The position numbers and the translations under genes were made by a program. Shown here in pieces: positions 1-5,956 of a DNA stretch of 8,859 bases. Position 1 is the stretch's first letter; each line of letters starts with the position of its first letter. The notes under the pieces were generated by a model. That model did no database searches. It was given only the letters and a program-made list of their open reading frames with translations, and had not been told where the DNA came from. Location: assembly GCA_002729015.1 (NCBI GenBank), contig PBVO01000059.1, positions 1-8,859 of the forward strand, read 5' to 3'. This DNA is from Candidatus Poribacteria bacterium. Lineage in GTDB: Bacteria; Poribacteria; WGA-4E; UBA9662.

Positions 1-1
1 C

Positions 2-283
2 GCCAATTCGCAAACTGCAATTACATCCTTAGATCAAGCTATCGAGGGTGTAAATGACCAGCGAGCAACGGTAGGCGCATACCAGAATCGATTGGAGTTT
101 ACTTCCTCTAATTTGATGAGTTCGATTCAGAATAACAGTGCCAGTGTATCAACTATTAGAGACGCTGACTTTGCCGCTGAAGCGGCTGACTTGGCTAAGA
201 ACCAGATCCTGGTTCAGTCTGGCACTTCAATGCTGGCCCAGGCCAATGGTTTATCTCAGAATGTACTAGCTCTGATTCGCTAA
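2..283 (+). CDS. fliC: Flagellin, C-terminal part (5' end outside window)
   Basis: This is the last 93 codons of a flagellin, the subunit of the external flagellar filament. The reading frame is open from base 2 and ends at TAA 281-283, so the start lies to the left of the window. The translation matches the conserved flagellin C-terminal D0/D1 helices: a stretch reading LDQAIEGVNDQRATVGAYQN, then NRLEFTSSNL, then IRDADFAAEAADLAKNQIL, and an end of the form MLAQANGLSQNVLALIR. This C-terminal helix packs in the filament core and is recognised by the export machinery. A TTG inside the frame at 92 could be taken for a start, but the flagellin homology continues upstream of it, so it is internal. 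A strong terminator follows at once. No other flagellar gene is visible, so this is probably the last gene of its transcript. The symbol fliC (hag in some species) is assigned by family only. Confidence 0.95.
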   Translation, partial: ANSQTAITSLDQAIEGVNDQRATVGAYQNRLEFTSSNLMSSIQNNSASVSTIRDADFAAEAADLAKNQILVQSGTSMLAQANGLSQNVLALIR

Positions 284-308
284 AAAACCTATCTTTCTAC
301 TTTTTACT

Positions 309-350
309 GGTCGCAGTTTAGCTTTCTGACCTAAACTGCGACCGTTTTTT
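309..350 (+). terminator. Rho-independent terminator of the flagellin gene
   Basis: There is a perfect 13-bp stem, GGTCGCAGTTTAG at 309-321 pairing with CTAAACTGCGACC at 331-343, with a 9-nt loop. A G and a run of six T residues follow (345-350). It begins 25 bases after the flagellin stop codon. The long GC-containing stem plus U-tract is the classic intrinsic terminator design and suits a highly expressed gene such as flagellin. Confidence 0.95.
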
Positions 351-397
351 ATGGCAATAAAATTTAGAGCTTGTTCAGTTTAATTGCTATTGATAAA

Positions 398-508
398 ATG
401 GAAGAAATGGAATTTTTCGAAGACTTTAATCTAGAAATTAACAGGTCAAATATTTTAGACAGAAATGCTAAGACTTTTCAGAGTCTTTCTCAAAAGTTTG
501 TCATGTAA
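398..508 (+). CDS. Doubtful 36-codon ORF in the flagellin downstream gap
   Basis: An ATG-started frame of 36 codons ends at TAA 506-508. The product would be acidic at its N-terminus (MEEMEFFEDF) and polar afterwards, with no membrane segment or motif that I recognise. There is no clear Shine-Dalgarno sequence before the ATG. It lies alone between the flagellin terminator and the next gene. It is listed because it is the only ATG-started frame of any length I noticed in this 247-bp gap. It may well be chance in AT-rich DNA. Confidence 0.15.
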   Translation: MEEMEFFEDFNLEINRSNILDRNAKTFQSLSQKFVM

Positions 509-597
509 TATAATGATGTACCACATTTGGGTGATGATGCTTGTGTTAGTGATCTTTTTTTAGAGCTTGGGTTCTGGATTTATATATTGAGTGAAAA

Positions 598-1170
598 ATG
601 AACTTGGATCGAAAACAGTTATGGCAAGAACTGGCCTCATCCGAAAAGGGACAACTCATTAACAAAGTACGCCAACCGACTGTCGCCATACCTTACCAAA
701 ACTGGCAAATTGTCTGCCAAATTTCGTCCCACAACAAAACTCGTATTTGGGCGGCTTTCTCTGCCCAAATTGATTTACATCTAAAAATCTACCGACCACT
801 CATTTGGGGGTACCTGGCCAAATGGCTGTTCGCTATCCCGAGTGGATCAGCATCTCTGGATCAAAATTTGGTTATCACTGGTAATCATAGTGATAAAATT
901 CAACAGCTTTTAGATTCAGATGCCTTGGTCGAAAGCATTGAAGCCAACATTTTGAGTAGTACTAACCTCAAGATTAAAAACTACCCTGACCGATTTGCTC
1001 ATTTCCCGGATAATGTTGATCAATTATATTTTCAATGTCAAAAAATCATCATTGATTTAAATTGGTTAAATTCCCTGATTGATTTGTTTCGTTCATTATT
1101 GAATCGATTAACAGAAATTGGTGTAGCCTACCCTAGAGCTGTTAGTTCTCATTTGGTGATTATTGAATGA
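598..1170 (+). CDS. Conserved hypothetical protein, 190 aa
   Basis: This gene encodes a soluble protein of unknown function with no signal peptide or clear membrane helix. The layout resembles, from memory, an uncharacterised family seen in environmental bacteria. It has an N-terminal helix (LWQELASSEKG, residues 8-18), a beta-rich segment around WQIVCQI, an IYRP motif near residues 64-67, and a DQNLVITGN block around 88-96. The C-terminal third has VDQLYFQC and an amphipathic helix (LIDLFRSLLNRL). I cannot name a domain or reaction. The start has only a weak ribosome-binding match (GAG at 589-591), and a TATATATT stretch lies just upstream. The stop overlaps the start of the methyltransferase gene in an ATGA (1167-1170), so the two are almost certainly co-translated. 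A link to that methyltransferase is the best functional clue. Confidence 0.8.
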   Translation: MNLDRKQLWQELASSEKGQLINKVRQPTVAIPYQNWQIVCQISSHNKTRIWAAFSAQIDLHLKIYRPLIWGYLAKWLFAIPSGSASLDQNLVITGNHSDKIQQLLDSDALVESIEANILSSTNLKIKNYPDRFAHFPDNVDQLYFQCQKIIIDLNWLNSLIDLFRSLLNRLTEIGVAYPRAVSSHLVIIE

Positions 1171-1811
1171 AATTATCTCCACAATTTTTTAGACGCTTGG
1201 ACGAATCTGACGATACGCTTTTCTATTCACAACCGCGTATTACTAAACATATTGATGAGAATGCTAGTCAGGCTATTACGGAGTTCTTGAGACCGATTCT
1301 CCCTCAAAACGAACTAATTTTAGACCTGATGAGTAGTGCCTACTCACATTTTCCACTGACTATAGAACCGAAAAACGTAGTTGGTCTCGGTTTGAATAAA
1401 ACTGAACTGGAATACAATTACATGTTGGGAGAATTTTGTGTACAGAACCTGAATCACAACCCAATCTTACCTTTTGTTGACCAAACTTTTGCAGTAGTAG
1501 TCATTACTGTCTCCATTCAATATTTAACCCAACCGACCTTGGTGTTTCAACAGATCAATCGTATTCTGAAAAACAATGGTCTATTGATTATCTTTTATTC
1601 CAACCGTATGTTTCCTACCAAAGCTGTTGCAGTTTGGCACCAGACTAACCAGGATCAGAAACAGAGTCTAATAGATAAATACTTTCAAGTAGCTGAGAAC
1701 GAACTGGGTAAATTTATGCCAACTCAATTTTTAGATATTACGCCTTCAACTCGAGCTGATACTTATACGGATCCTGTTTATGTTGCCATGGCTGAAAAAA
1801 TAGTTCATTAG
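1167..1811 (+). CDS. Class I SAM-dependent methyltransferase, 214 aa
   Basis: This is a predicted cytosolic methyltransferase of the Rossmann-fold class I type, probably of the Methyltransf_11 group. Visible blocks in order are RRLDESDDTLFYSQPRI (residues 9-25), the SAM-binding motif I region ILDLMSS (51-57) followed by VVGLGLN (71-77), and VQNLNHNPILPF (92-103), which corresponds to the motif II/III region. Then come VSIQYLTQPTLVFQQINRIL (115-134) and the late strand NGLLIIFYSNRMFPTKAVAVW (137-157). The NRMFPTKAVAVW block matches a family I remember in cyanobacteria and other phyla, where the phrase is NRCFPTKAV. At residue 94 I see Asn where I would expect an acidic residue. The substrate is unknown. 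The gene starts inside the previous stop (ATGA). The length is normal for a single-domain methyltransferase. Confidence 0.88.
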   Translation: MKLSPQFFRRLDESDDTLFYSQPRITKHIDENASQAITEFLRPILPQNELILDLMSSAYSHFPLTIEPKNVVGLGLNKTELEYNYMLGEFCVQNLNHNPILPFVDQTFAVVVITVSIQYLTQPTLVFQQINRILKNNGLLIIFYSNRMFPTKAVAVWHQTNQDQKQSLIDKYFQVAENELGKFMPTQFLDITPSTRADTYTDPVYVAMAEKIVH

Positions 1812-1909
1812 TGTTTTGTTCGACTTTGTAATTGAATAGTATATTAGCTAAGATTAAGTTTATTTATAACCAAATGACGATTTATGGTTAGGGGTTGGAA
1901 TGTCAGAAA

Positions 1910-2338
1910 ATGATTTATCAAAATCGCCAATTAGCGCTTTGGATATTTGTCATGATGTTTGTTTTCATCGTCTATCTTATTTGGATCGCTAGTACTATCG
2001 ATTCATGGTGGTTTATTTGGCTTTGGAGTACATTCACCATTTTACTAGGTGCTCTTTTCTGGTGTTTAGAAGTCAAGGTTAATGCCGATGAAATTCTCCT
2101 TTCCTATGGGTTTGGTTTTATCAATAAAAAAATCCAACGTCAACAGATCCTACAAGTAGAAGTCGTACGGAATGCTTGGTGGTATGGTTTAGGTATTCGC
2201 CTCACACCACATGGCTGGATGTGGAGCATTTCGGGGCTAGATGCTATAGAATTGACATATCAAGATGGCAACAAGTTCCGGATTGGAACTAATCAACCCC
2301 AAGGCTTATATCAAGCATTAATAACTGGTATTTGCTAA
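1910..2338 (+). CDS. Small membrane protein with PH-like C-terminal domain, 142 aa
   Basis: Two hydrophobic helices at about residues 8-28 and 34-53 form a membrane hairpin. A beta-rich soluble tail follows, carrying VKVNADEILLSYGFGFI (55-71), a Trp/Gly-rich block WWYGLGIRLTPHGWMW (90-105), SGLDAIELTYQDG, and a closing FRIGTNQPQGLYQAL (123-137). This layout, especially the WWYG-GIR-TP-GW block and the RIGT-PxxL ending, fits bacterial PH-domain-like membrane proteins of unknown function. The start is not settled. An in-frame TTG at 1895 would add five residues. ATG 1910 was chosen because its N-terminus (MIYQNRQLALW) leads straight into the first helix. The AGGGG at 1890-1894 lies 15 bases from this ATG, and a closer GGA is at 1897-1899. 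There is a 98-bp gap from the methyltransferase, so the gene may have its own promoter. Confidence 0.8.
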   Translation: MIYQNRQLALWIFVMMFVFIVYLIWIASTIDSWWFIWLWSTFTILLGALFWCLEVKVNADEILLSYGFGFINKKIQRQQILQVEVVRNAWWYGLGIRLTPHGWMWSISGLDAIELTYQDGNKFRIGTNQPQGLYQALITGIC

Positions 2339-2382
2339 TACGAACATCATACTCAAATAAGCAAAAAAGGACAGTTGAGGAA

Positions 2383-3210
2383 ATGCCAACCGATCTAGAA
2401 ATTTATCTATTTGACCTACGAGGCTATGTCCAATTGGAACAGGCTTTGTCAATCCAGGAAGTCGAAGTCCTAAATCATTCTTTGGACCAGATCCCATTCT
2501 TGCAACCAGGTGAATGGTACGGACATGTTCAAGCACATAGCTATGGTGGAGAAACCGGCTTAAATCTACAACAAATTTATGAAGCCGGCGAACCTTTTGA
2601 GAAACTGATTGATCATCCCGCTTGGATTGATAAAATCAAACATTTTGTTGGTGGATCTGGCACTTTTGATTATCATCACGGTCCGCTTTTTATCGATGAA
2701 AATATGGCCAATTTCCGGGAACCTGGTGAAGCCATTGGGCTCCACTCTGGAGGGTTTCCACCTATCATGAGGAACCAATACCGTTATCATGGTGGCCGCT
2801 TTATGTGTGGTCAGGTCAATATATTGATCGCTCTAACCGACATTGGTCCTGGTGATGGAGGGACAATGCTGATACCGGGTAGCCACAAATCCAATTTTAA
2901 ACACCCTTACTTTGATGACTTTTCTATGGGGCAAGACCGTTCATCCGTCGATGGTATCGAAGGAGCAGTCGAAGTTTACATGAAAGCCGGCGATGCACTA
3001 CTATTTGTGGATGGTATTTCACATGGTTCGGCTAAGCGCACCAACGAAGGTATCAGACGAATTGTGATATATCGATACGGACCATCTTGGGGCAATTTTA
3101 GGCATGGTTATCAACCATCAGCTGAATTACTCGAAAGACTAACACCGGAACGCAGACAAATTGTGCAACCCCAATCTTTACTACCACGCCAACCACAAGT
3201 TTACGTTTAA
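2383..3210 (+). CDS. Phytanoyl-CoA dioxygenase (PhyH) family protein, 275 aa
   Basis: This is a predicted cytosolic Fe(II)/2-oxoglutarate-dependent oxygenase of the PhyH family, with a double-stranded beta-helix fold. Family features visible are the N-terminal YLFDLRGYVQLEQALS (residues 8-23), the first metal-site block LHSGGF (120-125), and FMCGQVNILIALTDIGPGDG (140-159) followed by GTMLIPGSHKSNF (160-172). AGDALLFVDGISHGSA (202-217) carries the likely distal iron ligand His214, and RRIVIYRYGP (225-234) carries the likely 2-oxoglutarate-binding Arg. The proximal motif reads His121-Ser-Gly123, not the usual His-x-Asp. ATG 2383 was chosen over an upstream in-frame TTG at 2332 because the family N-terminus starts here; GAGG (2377-2380) and AGGA (2368-2371) lie just upstream. 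The substrate is unknown. The amidohydrolase gene follows on the same strand after 27 bases, so the two are probably one operon. Confidence 0.9.
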   Translation: MPTDLEIYLFDLRGYVQLEQALSIQEVEVLNHSLDQIPFLQPGEWYGHVQAHSYGGETGLNLQQIYEAGEPFEKLIDHPAWIDKIKHFVGGSGTFDYHHGPLFIDENMANFREPGEAIGLHSGGFPPIMRNQYRYHGGRFMCGQVNILIALTDIGPGDGGTMLIPGSHKSNFKHPYFDDFSMGQDRSSVDGIEGAVEVYMKAGDALLFVDGISHGSAKRTNEGIRRIVIYRYGPSWGNFRHGYQPSAELLERLTPERRQIVQPQSLLPRQPQVYV

Positions 3211-3225
3211 ACCAATAAATTAAAC

Positions 3226-3229
3226 AGGA
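3226..3229 (+). promoter_or_regulatory. Ribosome-binding site of the amidohydrolase gene
   Basis: AGGA lies 8 bases before ATG 3238 inside the 27-bp gap after the oxygenase stop codon. The spacing supports this ATG as the start and independent re-initiation within the operon. Confidence 0.6.
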
Positions 3230-3237
3230 ATAAGATT

Positions 3238-4077
3238 ATGCGCCCTTACATTGATTGCCACAATCATATCGGTCGGACTATCAATCGAGTGCCACCAGTT
3301 GGACAGAATACGTCCATGTGTTTAGCTCGATTTGCCGAAACTAATATCTATTCAGCTATCTCAATGCCAACAGCCGTTGGTAGTCCAATTAATCGTGGAA
3401 TTGATGATATTTGGGACCAAAATCAGGTCATTTCTCGAGCCTGCCAGAGTTTTCCTGATCGTTTTCCGATTGGTTTAGCTTTGATCGAACCTAGATTTGG
3501 CAAAAGAGGGGTTGAAGAAGTTGAACGTGCTATGAGTGAATTGGACTTAGTAGGTATTGTTGGCCACCCACCGGTGAGAGAGGATGCGATCCCATTCATT
3601 GAGGTAGCTGCTGCCCGTGGAGGTCTTTGTAATTTACACTTGCATGACCAATTGATGGTTAATATAGCGCAAATGTTTCCTCAAGCACAGTTTATTGTTC
3701 ATGCCAGCAGCTATGCTAGCGAAAATTTGGCTAAATTTGATAATGTCTGGTTCGAAGTAGTCCAATATCCGGACGGGCGGGGGTCCAAATGGGATTTCAC
3801 TGCTCTCGCCAACAGAGTTGGCCAAGAACGTATCATCTTTGGAGCAGATTTACCTTATTATGACTACCGATTCTTGCAAAAAATTCTCGAGACAGCCGAC
3901 TGTAGTGATCAACTAAAAGACCGAATTGCCTACCAAAACATAATCCCACTAATTCAGTATTATAATGCCAGTTGGCAACTACCAACTGAGCCGATCCAAT
4001 CTCCCAGAATTTACCAAGCTGAACATTTATGGGCTTGTAATATGCAGCATACTGATCGTCTAACAGTCTATGCTTAA
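3238..4077 (+). CDS. Amidohydrolase (Amidohydro_2-type TIM-barrel hydrolase), 279 aa
   Basis: This is a predicted metal-dependent hydrolase or decarboxylase of the amidohydrolase superfamily, in the cytosol. The metal-binding HxH motif is at the very N-terminus (DCHNHIG, His8 and His10). Further likely active-site residues are His134/His136 in NLHLHD, His155 in QFIVHASSY, and Asp204 in the characteristic late-strand motif IIFGADLPYYD (199-209). These residues follow the usual strand 1, strand 5, strand 6 and strand 8 pattern of the superfamily. The helix that normally closes the barrel ends near residue 239. About 40 further residues form a tail that I do not recognise. The substrate is unknown; known members act on amides, lactones and aromatic acids. 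Its operon partner upstream is the PhyH-like oxygenase, which suggests consecutive steps of one pathway. The next gene is convergent, with only 35 bases between the two stop codons. Confidence 0.9.
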   Translation: MRPYIDCHNHIGRTINRVPPVGQNTSMCLARFAETNIYSAISMPTAVGSPINRGIDDIWDQNQVISRACQSFPDRFPIGLALIEPRFGKRGVEEVERAMSELDLVGIVGHPPVREDAIPFIEVAAARGGLCNLHLHDQLMVNIAQMFPQAQFIVHASSYASENLAKFDNVWFEVVQYPDGRGSKWDFTALANRVGQERIIFGADLPYYDYRFLQKILETADCSDQLKDRIAYQNIIPLIQYYNASWQLPTEPIQSPRIYQAEHLWACNMQHTDRLTVYA

Positions 4078-4112
4078 ATCCCGATAGGTTGGCTCCGTTA
4101 TTAGGAGGTGTC

Positions 4113-4970
4113 CTATACTCGACTTGGTAATTGGTCTGATGTCCAACGTTCCCCGGCTTGGAGTAATTGGTAGGCTTGACCAGTCGTTTCAGCCGACTTC
4201 ACAAACAGCTCAGTTGAAACAGTGTTAAATGTGAACATCTGGTAGTGACATGGAATCACCAATTTGGCACCTATCGATTTAGCTAATTCAACAGCTTCTT
4301 TACCATCCAAATTGCCGGATACCCGCCGGGCAGGCACCGACCCGTTGATAGGTAAAAGGGCAACGTCAATTGACCAAGATTTCAAGATGTCTACTATCCC
4401 ATCGTACAACATCGTGTCACCAGAGTGATAAACTGTCCAATCATCAAATTCGATCAAGTAACCCAAATAACGGTGATTTCCGTCTTTATCCTGTTCTAAC
4501 TCTTCGTGGGCAGATGGTACCGCCGATACTTGAAAGCCACCAATTGCGGTTGATTGATTATCGTTCAGACCAATCAGATTTTCAGGGCCAGTTTGCAAAC
4601 GTTTACTGGCAAAAAATTTATTGGCAGTTGGTACAATAATCTTAATTTCCGAATTTACCTCCATCAATGGTATTAGGGTTTCCCCATCTAGATGGTCGGT
4701 GTGATTATGACTGGAGGTCGCGCCATCAATGAAGTTGAGCTGATAAGGAGAAACTACAATTTCGGTCATTCGAATGTGTGGCTTATCAGTCTGAAAATAT
4801 TTTTTGGTCAATGAATCAGATAGATAAGGGTCTAACAAAAGGTGTTGGTTTTGCCACTGCAATAAATATCCACTTTGTCCTAACCACCATAACCGAAACC
4901 CATCTTTTTCTTTTCTAGCTATTTCTACATCTGTTAAAAAAGCTTTACCTTGTAACACCGGTTGAATCAT
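4113..4970 (-). CDS. UlaG-like metallo-beta-lactamase-fold hydrolase, 285 aa
   Basis: This is a predicted cytosolic metal-dependent hydrolase of the MBL fold, in the group that includes UlaG (L-ascorbate-6-phosphate lactonase). The N-terminal beta strands read WWLGQSGYLL (residues 28-37) and HLLLDPYLSD (43-52). The metal site is complete: HNHTDH (His88, His90, Asp92, His93), His155 in VPSAHEE, Asp185 in VYHSGDT, and His242 in VIPCHY. An in-frame ATG at 4991 is possible, but ATG 4970 is preferred. It overlaps the TGA of the upstream DUF6807 gene as ATGA (4967-4970), and the family N-terminus (MIQPVL...) begins there. The gene is therefore translationally coupled to the DUF6807 gene. UlaG itself opens a lactone ring. 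Whether this enzyme does so, and on what, cannot be read from the sequence, so no symbol is given. Confidence 0.92.
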   Translation of the reverse strand: MIQPVLQGKAFLTDVEIARKEKDGFRLWWLGQSGYLLQWQNQHLLLDPYLSDSLTKKYFQTDKPHIRMTEIVVSPYQLNFIDGATSSHNHTDHLDGETLIPLMEVNSEIKIIVPTANKFFASKRLQTGPENLIGLNDNQSTAIGGFQVSAVPSAHEELEQDKDGNHRYLGYLIEFDDWTVYHSGDTMLYDGIVDILKSWSIDVALLPINGSVPARRVSGNLDGKEAVELAKSIGAKLVIPCHYQMFTFNTVSTELFVKSAETTGQAYQLLQAGERWTSDQLPSRV

Positions 4971-5809
4971 ACTTGGGCAAACTTCTCCCATAAGATAGTT
5001 AATTGATCAAAAGTCAAAGGTTTAGTCTGCAAAACCAATCGATAACGATAGGCAACGGCCTCCCCAGTTTCTAAATTCATCTCTTCCTTAATACAAGGAG
5101 AAGGATTGATTCCACGTTGACCGTCGACTCTCCACTTGACAGGATGGTCAGGATTAGTTGGATGATCTAATATAGCAATACCACCACCTTTGCTACTGCC
5201 TTCTATCGGCATATGTAGACTTACCCAGCGAGCTGGTTGCTGTTCTGTTTCATCACCTTGTTGTCCAGCTGAGTTGAAAACACTGGCCTCGTAATATTGC
5301 CGAAATGGCATCCGAACAAAAAGTCCACCGTAACTATGTTGTTCGATACGAACATCAGAAATTGCCTGTAATTTCCAGATAAGGTCCAAAATCATATGTG
5401 CACTATCCAAACCGAGCGACCAATTCTGATGTTCTAGTAACAACGATTGCCCCTCAGTATTTCGCCAAATAGCTTCAATCGTCCAACTCGGATGAATCCG
5501 GTCGATAATACCAATCGAAATTGGTTCTATACTACCGATTGGTAGGTTTGCATTCTGTCCAGGATCTAACCAAAAATCACATCCATTGACACCATGGAAA
5601 CCAGTTTGCACCCCGTGTTGCCAAGGGTGATGGCCGGGACTATCCTCAGTCAAACAGACCGTATCGTCTATCGTTCGAAGGGGATGAATATAAGGACGTA
5701 AGCCCGATCGAGCATTATGTTGTAAAATTACTCTTTTCTGACGGATATCATCAATAAACAGACAACTATTTTCGATTCTCATTTGCCAACGGGAATCAGT
5801 TTGCATCAT
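4967..5809 (-). CDS. DUF6807 (PmoA-like) family protein, 280 aa
   Basis: This protein belongs to the family annotated as DUF6807 or 'PmoA family'. That name is misleading, because the protein is soluble and unlike the particulate methane monooxygenase subunit. Landmarks are LRPYIHPLRT (residues 37-46), SPGHHPWQHGVQTGFHGVNG (57-76), the block around HSYGGLFVRMPF (158-169), and ILDHPTNPDHPVKWRVDG (213-230). The His-rich SPGHHPWQHG block is the strongest family mark and may be a substrate or metal site. No signal peptide is seen. The function is unknown; members usually sit with carbohydrate or other catabolic genes. The start has two adjacent ATG codons (5809 and 5806). The AGAGG at 5812-5816 is 2 bases from the first and 5 from the second, so the second may be the one used. 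This is the first gene of a two-gene minus-strand unit with the UlaG-like hydrolase. Confidence 0.88.
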   Translation of the reverse strand: MMQTDSRWQMRIENSCLFIDDIRQKRVILQHNARSGLRPYIHPLRTIDDTVCLTEDSPGHHPWQHGVQTGFHGVNGCDFWLDPGQNANLPIGSIEPISIGIIDRIHPSWTIEAIWRNTEGQSLLLEHQNWSLGLDSAHMILDLIWKLQAISDVRIEQHSYGGLFVRMPFRQYYEASVFNSAGQQGDETEQQPARWVSLHMPIEGSSKGGGIAILDHPTNPDHPVKWRVDGQRGINPSPCIKEEMNLETGEAVAYRYRLVLQTKPLTFDQLTILWEKFAQV

Positions 5810-5811
5810 GA

Positions 5812-5816
5812 CCTCT
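5812..5816 (-). promoter_or_regulatory. Ribosome-binding site of the DUF6807 gene
   Basis: AGAGG on the minus strand lies just before two consecutive ATG codons. The spacing is 2 bases to the first and 5 to the second, which favours initiation at 5806. Confidence 0.55.
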
Positions 5817-5827
5817 GTTACTCTTAA

Positions 5828-5833
5828 ATTATA
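5828..5833 (-). promoter_or_regulatory. Possible -10 element before the DUF6807 gene
   Basis: A perfect TATAAT on the minus strand sits about 18 bases before the start codon, in the 147-bp gap that separates this gene from the YibE/F gene. No good -35 hexamer is found 16-18 bases upstream of it. It would give a very short leader. The match may be chance in an AT-rich gap. Confidence 0.3.
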
Positions 5834-5956
5834 TAATTTGGCTTAAGAATTGTTTTGAGATGAAATTGATAGGGGATGAATCTCAATTTTTGCTAATCGT
5901 TCAGTTTGATGATAGTAACTTTCTAGCAAACTAACTGGTAAATTTACTAGACGTCA

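Noticed and set aside
583..588. TATATT as a -10 element for the 190-aa protein gene
   Set aside because: It would leave almost no leader before the ATG at 598, and no -35 hexamer with more than two matches is found at the right spacing.
1816..1845. TTGTTC (1816-1821) and TATATT (1840-1845) as a promoter for the PH-like membrane gene
   Set aside because: The -35 has only three matches and the spacer is 18 bases. It is possible but too weak to list.
2318..2790. Minus-strand open frames at 2318-2536 and 2566-2790
   Set aside because: They are antisense to the PhyH-like gene, whose translation shows clear family motifs. Their products show no recognisable domain.
4104..4110. GGAGGTG-like Shine-Dalgarno sequence on the plus strand after the amidohydrolase gene
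   Set aside because: No plus-strand gene follows; the region is the end of the convergent UlaG-like gene.
4085..4115. Imperfect hairpin (TAGG...CCTA outside, CTCC/GGAG inside, 7-nt loop) across the gap between the convergent genes, as a possible bidirectional terminator
   Set aside because: The stem is broken by two mismatches and two wobble pairs, and neither strand has a U-tract after it. It cannot be called a terminator from sequence alone.
4370..4639. Plus-strand 89-codon frame within the UlaG-like gene
   Set aside because: It lies opposite a gene with a complete metal-binding motif set, and its product has no recognisable feature.
5855..5891. TTGAGAT / ATCTCAA inverted repeat followed by TTTTT on the plus strand
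   Set aside because: The loop is 18 bases and the T run is on the plus strand, but the genes on both sides are on the minus strand, so nothing on that strand needs ending there. The stem is also AT-rich and weak.
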